Below are positions 46,276 through 57,800 of a stretch of DNA of 64,000 nt, one piece after another. A model generated the notes under the pieces. The model had not been told where the DNA came from. It saw nothing but the letters and a program-made list of their open reading frames with translations, and searched no databases. How positions within the stretch are numbered: position 1 is the stretch's first letter; every line of letters begins with the position of its first letter. A program made the position numbers and the translations under genes. The stretch comes from Takakia lepidozioides (lineage: Eukaryota; Streptophyta; Takakiopsida; Takakiales; Takakiaceae), in contig CM060731.1 in the NCBI GenBank assembly GCA_030704615.1, forward strand, positions 14,136,001-14,200,000, read 5' to 3'.

Positions 46276-47983
46276 TTGCAAGCTAGAGAGGAAACATCTG
46301 CTCAAGTAAAGTTTGAGTCCATCTTATGCTTGGATGGCAGGCTGGAGGGGAAAGTAGCAGTGATAACAGGAGCAAGCCGTGGCATTGGAGAGGCCACAGC
46401 CCGGTTGTTTGTTGCACACGGAGCAAAGGTGGTGATTGCTGATGTGCTAGACGAGCTGGGTCAGAGTTTGGCAGAGGAACTCGGAGCAGATGAAGCACGC
46501 TATATCCACTGCGATGTGCGCAAGGAGAGTGATGTTGTTGCAGCTGTGGACTTGGCTTTATCCACATTTGGGAAGCTTGACATCTATTACAGCAATGCAG
46601 GCATAATAGGTCAGCATCTCTATCTATGTTTGACAAGCTGACATATACTACTTTCATGTTCAAAGCTATCTGACTCTCCTTGCAAAAGTGAAGAACTATC
46701 ATGTGATGTGGCATCTCTTTCCTTAGCAAAGAGATCAAAAACTCTCTACCACTCCTAGAGAGATTAGAGTGTGGTGGGTATTCCCTAGAGCGAGGTCCAT
46801 TGAAGGCAAAGATGAAAAATTGCACATCTCCTACCACCGAATCTTAAACCCTTTGTCTCTCCATTTTGTCTAGAAAGTACCCAAAATCTAGAGAAATACA
46901 GAGTCAGTTCCTAGAGACGTTTGCCAATTGCAGAGACTCACTTCTCTCTCTCTTCCTCCTCCCCCAAGTGGCATGTTCAACTCAATTCTGCCTCTAATGA
47001 TAACATTTCTAGACATCTCTCCCTTCTCGATGTGACACATCCAACTCATTTCTACCTTTGGTTGGCGCCTTCAGTCTCAGTAGCTGGGTTTGCAGACTTG
47101 AACATCGACGATTATGAGGCAGTATTTGCAGTGAACGTGAGGGGCACAATACTGGGCATCAAACATGCGGCAAGGGTACTGAAGGCAAGCAAGCATGGAA
47201 GCATTATTCTAACAACAAGTATAGCTGACGTGTTGACTGCCTTGGGACCAAGCGCCTATTCCATTACAAAGCCGCCGTTGTTGGTGGGTGCTCTCCTTTT
47301 TTCTGTTGGTTATGATATTATCAGTAACAAGCCTGGGGTGTGGGTGGGTCACACACACCAATGGACTTCTACAGCAACCACCGCCCCTTGTTTGTTAGAA
47401 ATGAGATTGCCACTCTAAAACTCATGAATGAGGTGTTCTTTTGCCCAACAGAAAAGTGCGTCGACCTTCCTATCAGCTCCAACGTATCAGTATCTAATGG
47501 AGTCTCATTTTATCCACAGGAATAGCTGGGTCAGCGGCGTTTGATCTACGGGGGCACGACATTCGCGTTAACTGCATTTCACCTGGTGGCTTACCAACCA
47601 CACTGTCACTTAATGCAGTGAGGTCAGTGAGGAAAACTTTCATTTCAATTGCCATGGGAATTCTATCACCTTGGACAAAAAGGATGCTGATAAGGATAGT
47701 AATGTTTCTTAGAGATCCTTCTATTTGTGTATAGCCCACTAAATGTAGGTGGGGGTGATACAGGGAGTTCGACCCAGGCATGACGATGCCTATGCTGGAG
47801 GAGAAAACCGCCAAAGGTAATGAGGGGTCTCTTGCTGGCAGTAATTTTCAGGTGAAAACAGTTGCAACTACTGCAATGTTTTTGGCCAGTGACGAATCGT
47901 CATTCACAAGCGGCCACAACTTGATGTTAGATGGCGGGCTCACTAGCTGTCGAACGATAGAATCACACAGATGGAATGAGTAA
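46276..47983 (+). CDS. short-chain dehydrogenase/reductase, xanthoxin-dehydrogenase-like, with one frameshift
   Basis: Four exons are seen: about 46276-46609, 47081-47283, 47520-47622, 47764-47983. The classical SDR motifs are present: TGASRGIGEATARLF (NAD(P) binding), CDVR, YYSNAGI (NAG), LTTSIADV (catalytic Ser), YSITK (Tyr and Lys), DIRVNCISPGG, and FLASDESSFTSGHNLMLDGG. The family (SDR110C) includes ABA2 and related alcohol dehydrogenases of secondary metabolism. Exon phases agree only if one base is restored near 47271, where KAAVVG-type sequence is expected but KPPLLV is read. It is therefore either a recent pseudogene or a sequencing slip. The start codon is uncertain; exon 1 may begin at a later acceptor near 46340 with an upstream exon. 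Confidence 0.82.
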
Positions 47984-48800
47984 TGGTGGAGGACAATATT
48001 GTGTGTGGAGGATTTGGTCATTTTGTTCATACCAGCGAGAAGGTGACCACCACACGCAAGACACCAGGCTGTTTGGTGTACGCTGCTAAAGCCAGGGTTG
48101 TATTTCCCCAAGCCAGAGTGGCGCCTGAACGAAACATATCACAGTCCATAAAGGGGATTCCACGATTGAGATAAATCAATGGAGAGAGTATGGAGAGGAT
48201 GTTGATTCTTTCCCCGGTTCACAAGACTTGTTTGTCATGCTTTTCATGAAACGTGAGATGTTGGAGATGCTTGTCAGAAACCTGATTTCTCCGGGCCTAA
48301 ACTTACCACTAAGCATACAAAGATGGGGTTCTAGCATTCTGAAACAGTCAAATCTACCTGGCAGAGGATTGCTAAAGACTGTTTTGGTTCCACCAAGAAA
48401 TTACACATTAGTCTGGCCTTCTGAACTATGTCACCCGCTAATTATTCTCTACTAATCATCAAATCATGTCTGCCACTAACGTAGATTGGTGTTATGAAAC
48501 AAGTCATCTCTAACAGATCCGAGTAGGCTGAAGAAATTCTTTGAGCTAGCAATTGCCTTATCTGCAGGATGAAAGACACCTATCTCTGTATTATCCTCCA
48601 GAGGAAGGATGTTGGAGTGACAAGAGGAAAGAGTCATGGCTTGTCAGGGGATCAATTTCCCAACCTTGACTTTTTTAGTCCCTACAGAATGTTTTAGTTT
48701 GGGTCAAGTGGGAAGATGACATACAAAACCCAAAGTTGCATCCTTGTACAATACCTGACCTACAGGCATTTCAGAAGCTGAAAACCCATGCAGAACTGCA
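47984..48800. other. intergenic, no gene recognised
   Basis: 3' flanks of the dehydrogenase (+) and the peroxiredoxin (-). No further coding similarity. Confidence 0.45.
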
Positions 48801-51800
48801 TCAAGCAAGTGACTTGAGCATATTTTCTGCATCAGACACTTCAAATTCTGATGGTTTCTTTTCCACATTGAGGACTTTGATGTTCCCATTGTCCACAAAT
48901 AATGCGTACCTGTAGGCACACATGTGACATGTTAGCTGCAAATTGTCCGAGCTCTAAAGGCAGTTATACTTTTCTTGGCAAGTGAACTCTTCGTATCAAG
49001 CCAATGAGAAAACTCCACTCGATAAAATTAGGAAAGGCGACGCTATGAATCTTTGAACATTCATTGAAAACAATCGTAAGGTACACGAAGGCCATGCCAT
49101 AATATTTACATAAATTTAATTTCTTTAATGCCACGCGCAAAGATAAATCATGGTAATGGAAACGTTGAATTTGTGTGAGAAAAATGGTAAATAGGAAGAT
49201 GATCAGGTAATTTACATGCAAGGTATATGGGTTATGGTTTGTCCAATATGCTTCTGTGGATCCTGATTGACAACCATTAACAATTGCATTGGTCCAGATG
49301 TGGTCTAATTGAGAATCATAATCTGTTGTACTATTGGAAAAACTAAGTTCAAGGTTATAATGTTTCATATAATCTTGGAGTTTCTTGGATTCGGGGGATA
49401 GTTGCAACATATCTACACTGAAATCCCCAATAAAAATCATGGGACAAGATCGAGGAGCTTTGATGTAGAATTTAGTCAAAATGTGAAGGAAATCTTCTAA
49501 GTGCATTCTTGGAGGTTTATAAATTGCTATGACACGTAATGCTTTTCGTGTATTGAAGTTGAATGAAGCTGCAATAAATTCAGCACCATTATGTGTGCAT
49601 ATTTCATGGTGTGACAAAGTCATACTTTTATCATACGTTGTCATTGTGCCATGATTATCGTAACAATTAAATTTATCAATATTTATCAAATGTGACCAAT
49701 TTGTTGAATTATTTGAATTATTTATGCGGGTTTCGTTAAGGCATAGTATATAGATGCTTGAAGGTTATAATCTTTTGTTATATCATCATGATGTTGTTGA
49801 AGGGATCGAGTATTTAATGATTGCACAATAAGATATGATCCTATGAGGTGTTTGAAAATAGGTATGGTAATTCGTATTTAGCCGATGTCCGCAACCTTTT
49901 CATCTCATCAAGTACCGACTTATCAACTTGAAAATTCTTTGATTCCAAACGATTTAACAAGTACAAATTTTCTTTTGTGCGAATCCTAGATAATGCGGTA
50001 TAAGTTAAACCATGTTTTGTAACACCGGTAGGATCAAAGGCTAAACGGTCCAAAGTTAGTCCTTGAGCACGGTGAATTGTTTGGGCTGCTGCTGGTTGTA
50101 TGGGAAATTATATGCGTGTAATGAGATGATTAGGATTTTCTCCTACTTGTATTTCTTTTGCTATTTTTGTTAAAGGAGTCCATAACCTCTCAATGTTTGG
50201 ATGAAGGCTACATAAATTGTTATGTTTTATTCTTGTATATTGACCTATCCGAGGTAAAATAAAATCTATCCAAACAATTGATATTATAGATGAAATTTTT
50301 GTATAATTCTTGAATATACCTTCAGCACCGTTGACAAGTCCATCTTGAGTTTCGTAATTTCCAGCACATAATTCCACTAGCATATTTATTTTAAGTTGTA
50401 TCTCTTTATGTAAATCTGCAGTGTTACTTTGGATTATCAGACAAGATAAAACATAGAGGACATGTGTCGTGTGGAATATCTGTAGCTTTGAAAATCTGCA
50501 CCTCACCTGGAGTTTTATAAAAAAAAAATCATATTATGTTTACGAGTGTTATCATTTGTATAAAACAAGTGTGGGAATTTTGGATCAAATGGTGGTTGTC
50601 TATAGCAAGTTTTATTAATAAAATTGATGTCATTTTCTGTTTGTTGAGCTGTTCGAAATCTATAATGAATTTAATATCAGTTTGTCGCATAACTTGATGG
50701 AGTTCATAACATTTTATTTTTTCTTGCCAAAAATCTATACCTACAATGTCGAGACCAATTCTTTTAGATTTAAATACCCATGAATCACGAACAGGCGAGA
50801 CTTGATGGAAGTCGACTGTTATAATTACATCAAGATTGCCAAAAAAAAACATTATGAACACGTTTGATTATTCTTAATCTTCTATCTACAAATGCAAGCA
50901 TCCTATGACCTATAAGAGAAATTTCATCAAGCAACAGTAACTTCAATTGATCATTTTTTTTTAACGAGTGCGTCCTTTTTTACATCACTTAAGGATGTAA
51001 GTTGATCAAGACTCCTATTGATTGGTATTGCCAAACTTGAATGTATAGTTGATCCATCTATATTGAAAGCAGCTTTCCCAGTATAAGCCATTTTGAATAC
51101 TTTTGGTCTCAATGGATCCATTATTTTATCTTGTTTGACATAAAATCGCAATAATGCTCGAATGATAATTAATAATGTGAATGTTTTACCAGTAGCCCTA
51201 CCCCTGTGATAAATATATGCAACGGTTCATCAGGATGTTTGTTCTTTTTGTATAAAATATCATCAAATATGGCTCGTTGTTCTTCGTTTTAACTTCTTAC
51301 CATGAACGCAAAATTTTCAAAAGGTAAAATATCTTCGGTCATTTGTAATGGGTCCAAACATAACATATTAAAGTCAATGGTTTTGGTTTGTTTCAAATTC
51401 TCGAATGAAAGATCATATGGATCAACTCCGGTTGTATTTGTTTCCAATGAATTGTCCACAATTTCAATGTTTGGTTTTAAGCAATCCTCACGTAATATAG
51501 AAGGAAAAATGTCCATCCAAATTTGATTGTTATTCTCATTTGCTAGGTTGTTAGCCACTCCTTGCAATTCCTCCCATTCATTAGTATATTTGTTGTCACT
51601 TGAAAATTTGTACACATATTGACTTCGAACGATATCAACTTTTATTTTATTTTCTATATATGCGTCATGTCACGTTGAATATGAACATTTTTGTGAAATT
51701 TCTGAAATACGGAATGGAGAAAACAAAAGAAGTTGTTCTCTATAGTGATTTTTCGGATCACAATAACATTAAAATTAACCCAACGTAATATTTTTGGTTT

Positions 51801-54800
51801 TTTTACATCTTTTGTTGTTTTTCATATTGTATTGCCCAACAAATTATGATAATGATAGGTGTTCCAAATTGTCAGGTCTTCAAATACGTATCGATGCATG
51901 AACTGCATTTTACATCCGTGGAATCTAATGGCAAATCACGTAATATTATATGAGGTTTTAATACAAAAGATCTATTTTGTTCTTGTGATGTATTTATGAA
52001 ATTGAAGACCTTGAAGTATGATGAAGAGGCAATGATAATATAATGTAAACAGCAAGTTGTGCCGGCATTTGTTGAGCATTAAGAAATGCATTTCCCATTT
52101 TTTTAATTCGTTGTGATGCCTCAGTTTGTTCGTATTTACATTTGTCATTTTTGTAGCATATTTTGCATTTCACATGTTACAGTTTTGTCACTTTTGTTAA
52201 ATACAAAGTACAATAGCTTGCAGCAGCATAAGGATCCAAAATGAATTGTGCATCAGTATTAGCTTGCCATAATGGTCCAGATAATTTTCCAAAAGAATTT
52301 GTCCTAATATCACTCACTTTTTTTTTCAAGAATATAGAAGGTTTTCTCAATTTGCTTCTCAATGCCATTATATACATTTCTTCATCCATTAGAATTGACT
52401 CCAAAAATTCATCGAATGATATATCATGCCCAATTTCCATGGCATGTAAAGTTTGAAAAATATTTGTGGTGTCTTTTTCAAAAGATTGATTTTTTTCTGT
52501 TTCAACAAGTGGTACAAAGAATTTTTGTTTTGCGCATAGGTGGTAAAGGAAAATGAAAACGACATATTGGCTCTCTCTTTTTTCGACATGATTGTCTATG
52601 CCGATGTGTTTGAGCTTCTCGAAGAGATGGGTCCAAAAGAGAAAGATCACATGTTATGTATTTGTCAACAAAACATTCAATTTCATCATTTGTAGATAAA
52701 TCATATTTTGGTGCATTCGCAATCCATATTAATCCATGGTCGTGTTCACTAACTCGACTTTGAAATTCTGTAACAAAAAAATAATCAGTGACTCAAACAA
52801 CACATCATTTGACATTTGTTCATCAAAAGAGAACAAATCTATCCAATTCTTTTTTATTGAAATGTTTGCTTTTTCATAAAGCGAAGTTTTGCACAGATCT
52901 ATCAAAGCTTTTATAACCATATTTGGACGAACATATCCAAATACATAAACATGTTTGTACTCTAATTTTCTTTTGATATAAACAGCAATATTTGAATCAT
53001 CATGGGGGAGTCGTGACAAAATAAATTGCATTTTGTCAACATCGGATGGTGTACAACACTACCTCGAATTCCATATTGGCCAAATCCGCTTAGTTGATGG
53101 ATTTGTGCAAATGCTTGTCGTGGAGCCACAAGCCGTTCTTCCAATTTATTCAAACATTATACAGAAGGTATTGACAAGTTGGTATTGGATGTATGGTCTC
53201 GCATATTTAAATTGGGTTTATCACCAATTTCAATTAAATATCGGCAAGATTTGCAAATTAATAAAGATGATGAATTTTGTGTCTTCTTTACAACAAGTAG
53301 TACGTTCAATTATACAAATGTAAGATTTTGAAGCAAATGTTGTTTGATAATGAAAGAATAATCGTCGACAATAAAAGCAAAGTCGAAAGGCAAGAGTATT
53401 TTGGTGTATCTTTTATACTTTTTCTGAAATTAAGTACTGATTTTTCGTTTTTGTCACATGTTTTTGTCGCATGGTTTTTGTTCTTTCTTATTTGGATCTG
53501 GGATTGATTCTGTAGTAAGAAGACATGATGAGTTATTTGTAATAGTGTTAGATTCAATTGTGAATGATGGTCAAGAAATGATTTCGTAATATTTTTCTAA
53601 GTTATTGTATTGTTATTTTTAAAAATTTGAAAGATGTCTTCATTTAATTGTTTTGTCCAATGAAATCTACGTTTTTTGTTGGATTTGATTTTAGATGAAA
53701 AATTTAAAAACATTATTACTTAATTTTGAATATGAGGTATTAAATGTGTTGGAATTAAAAGTTTGAGCTTCAATTGATTTTGACACATAGTCGTTTTGGC
53801 GCATTTTATTATTTGTAGTATAAACTCTTGGTTCAATTTGTTGCATTGTTTTTGCCATATGTAGAGTTGGGTTCACTGTTTCACATGAGGATCTTCCATA
53901 TAATTAATATTAGCACTAAATTGCAAATCAGCTATGTGTTTTACATCTTTATTTGATGATTTATGGAATTTCATTTGTTTATTGACCGTTTCTTTCATAA
54001 ATTCAGTAGATGGAATAATTGGAGTTTGAATATTTTTGGAGTGTTTATCAAACTGTAGATATGTTTTCTTTATCAGAATCTTTGGTCAAGTTTTGATGTG
54101 TCATGACTTCTTTACGTTTTCTAGAAATTATATTATCAAAATTTGGTAGTTTATTGGACGTGCTTCCTTTTATATTGGAATTGGAAGTTAATATTTGATA
54201 CTCTGCATTGTATTGTTTATTTACTTTCACAATAGAAATTACATCTTCAGAAGGCTTAATTTGATTACTTTTCTTTTTGCGTAAATATTGGGCATGCCTT
54301 GAAATTTGAGAAACTGTCAAATTTAAGTAACTGTATTTTTGTTTAAATAAATTAGCAACATATACAAGTGTTGATTTAGGGTTATTATGCATCAAATTTA
54401 ATAATGAAGAATCCAAATCTTTTTTCCAAAAGAATCGAATATTGGTTTTATTTTCATTTTCATACACATTTGATGTCATTTTTACCTTTAGTTCTTCTAA
54501 TTTTTATTTTATATTGGAAGATTTTGCATGATTGTATTCATTATTCATGTCAAGTTTAAGGTAGTTACACTCAAATGTGAGCGCTTAAGCAGATATGCCC
54601 ATACAATTGGTGCAGTAAGGGAAAAAATTATATGACTGGATGAGCAATTGAACAAACAGCTTGTGGTTTGAATTGCATGAATTTTGGACGAAGTGGCTAA
54701 TTGGTATATATTATCAAAGTGGCAGGGCACAAAAATGCTATGCCTCAGCTATGGAGGGTACCATAACTCACTGAAATATTATCTAATATGAAGCCTACAT

Positions 54801-57800
54801 GTGACCTGATATGCACTTGAAATGGCCCAATAACTCACCCAACAGCTCGGCCCACAAGAGCAAAAGGTATCCTATAAAAGGCCTCCATTTGGCAAATACG
54901 CTGGTCACAGTATTCAGTACGTTTTTGTTCATCTCATGTCATGTCATGTCAGGTTTACAGTGAATAATATTATTTGTGATTTTTTTTACTTTTAGGTCTT
55001 CAATAACACATTCACTTGAAGAAATAACACCACATGTATTGTTGTTATCTTTTTCAATTGGTTCAAAATGACTATTGCCAAAGGCTATATGAAGTGGATC
55101 AAGGAGATACTCTGCGCCACATTTACACATAATTCTACCATTTTGTTTATTACATACGTTTAAGATAATCAGATATCCAAAATATTGCAGTAAAATCCCC
55201 CTACAAACCTCCTGAAGTAGCACTTAGCGACATTGTCATGACATAATCATTCTCATTACAAGCGCCACCACTATGTAAATCAAACAAAAAATCGGGGTTC
55301 AACTCATTGAGTCGACATTGTTGAGCTTTAGGTGTATTTAATATTAAACATTGGTTTAAATATTACATGCTATTGTGTCTTATTGATAATGAAAATTATG
55401 CATATCCTAACAAATATGAAATTGAATAAAAAAAGACAATCACCAACGATATAGGGATATGAGGAATTACGTCGTAAATGCAATTTTTTAATAGCTATAT
55501 CTATTAAGTCATTATTAAATGTTCCCATTTTATAAAATTAAGAAAATTTTATTTATTTTTCAATGGTAAATCAATATTACATATTTATAGTTTGAAATAC
55601 AATGCTACAAACATGAAATTCGTAATTAATATATTCAAAATCGAAATTATCAAAATATCACCAAAATGTCACCAAAATATCATAAATTGATCCATCAAAA
55701 TTGTCACCAAAGTACTTTAGACAATATTGAAGCCAGAATCCATCTCGTAAAAAGAAATGGTTATGTACTTCAAATTTCTAAAGTCTCTCACTCTATCTCA
55801 ACACTGCCTTCTCGTGGTGTCTCCAAATCTATGATTTTGAATCCCACTACTTCTCCACTAATGCCGATATTGAATTCTCCAATGTATCTCTGAATTTCCT
55901 GGTGTAAAAAGTCCTTTGATTACTATACCCTTCCAATGTAAGAACGGGAAATCCTAGAATAGCAGTAATCCAAGATGCCTTCAAAATGCAAGGATTGGTT
56001 GTATCATCCTCAGTTGTGGTTTTGCAGTGAATGACACACTCTTTGCACTGTTCCACGAACGGATTTGCAAGTATTGCAATAGTACCGCACATACCTAGGC
56101 ACAAGAAATAGAAAATGTTAGATCACAGTGCAAAAAATTCACAGTGGCACTTCCGGAATCGTACCCGTAACGGGACATTATAAATCCCTCGAAGCAACCA
56201 CCAGTCGCCCTCACAGTAGAAATCTCATCACTAGACAGAATCAAATTCACTTTGGCCTTTTTGGAGGAAGATTGATACAATGCCATCTTGATCGCAACAA
56301 GAACTATAAGCAGTACACGAAGAGAAAATAAAGAGCCTTTGTTCACCTAGTTAACTGCAACTCTCTTTATTGCAACAGGAACTACAAGCACACTAAAAAG
56401 AAAACAAAGAACCTCTATTCACTGAGCTCACTGCAACTCTCTTGATCGCAACAGGAACTACAAGCACACTAAAAAAAAAACAATGAACCTCTGTTCACCG
56501 AGCTCACTGCAACTCTCAAACTTACCAAGTTCAACCAAGTTCACGAGTTCATCTCCACAAACGGTTTAAAAGCGTAGATGATACAACTTAACTTAATAGA
56601 AGAACTAAGAAGCTGTCAACTTTCTCTTATATCCAACAATTTATCAGATACCTCTATCTTCACCTGTTGGATATAACGGTTTTAGACCATGATATTAACT
56701 TAGCAGTGCTAAAGATGGATGGTGGTTGTGCTTCATCCCAGGTGGGTGATGCATAGATTGACCATGGATTGAGATAACCAATGATATAGTGGGCAAGGCT
56801 AATGACGGCTTGTGGATTGATAAATCTAGCAGTGCTATTTAGATGGATGGTGGTTGATTTAGTACTTCATGGGTGGTGCTTAGATTGACCATGGATTGAG
56901 ATAAACAACGATATACTGGGCAATACTAATGATGGCTTGTGGATTGATAAATCCAGTTATCTTAATTGGTAAAGCACTGTTTAAGGTAACCAAGATGATA
57001 TATTCATCATGTATACAATATTGGTATTGATATTGATAGAATGAGAGGTATTAACCCTCATTTGAACCTTTTTTCTAGATTGATATTCGTGGGTGGATAT
57101 TTATGGGCCACAATGTATAGGCGGAGATTTGAACCTAATACCTCTAATCTTAGGGTCTAAGCTACTTTTAGCCAAGCGAATTGCAAAACCTTTGCTTTGG
57201 GGATTGAACCCACAACATCTAATCTCTAGGTCCAAGCTACTTTTAGGACTAAGATACTTGTAGACCCAAATCCAAAAAAAAAAAAAAGCTTTGGATTGAA
57301 CTCGCAACCTCTAATCTTAGGGTCCAAGCTACTTTTAGCCTTAAGAAACCTGTAGACCCAAGCGAATGCAAACACCTTTGCCTTTGGGGATTGAACCCAC
57401 AACCTCTAATCTTTAAGGTCCAAGCTACTTGTAGGGCTAAGATACTTGTAGACCCAAGCGAATGCAAAGACCTTGCTTTGGGGATTGAACCCACAATTTA
57501 ATCTCAAGGTCCAAGCTATTTTAGCCTTAAGGTACTTGTAGATCCAAACGATGCCGTTGGGGATTGAAACCCACAACCTCCTTCAAATCCAAAAGGCCTT
57601 AAGGTCCAAGATACGTTTAGCCTTATAGCCTTAAGGTACTTGTAGACCCAAGCGAATGCGAAGACCTTGCCGGCCAACAAAGTGGATGTAAGGTGTTTAG
57701 AGAGGCATTAGGTGTACTGCTCATCCGAGGTTGAGGAATCTGCCCCTTCTTCCAAAGCCGAAGCGGGTCTGCATGGCTTAGCATAACTCCAGTCCCAGCT

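Larger units (their letters stand above)
48960..55560 (-). mobile_element. Helitron/Helentron-like element, AT-rich, degenerate
   Basis: Minus-strand order is OTU-like protease (55530-54990), an unknown ORF, Rep-associated N-terminal region, Pif1-type helicase, and endonuclease-exonuclease-phosphatase domain at the C-terminal end. The DNA is far richer in A and T than the neighbouring genes. OTU, Rep/helicase and a C-terminal endonuclease define Helentron-type elements, which are common in animals. It lies in an intron of the peroxiredoxin gene. Ends were not determined. Many stops and frameshifts are present. Confidence 0.85.

Noticed and set aside
57120-57670. Cluster of functional tRNA genes
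   Set aside because: Only a B-box-like word and a weak A-box-like word are present; no cloverleaf with anticodon arm could be drawn.
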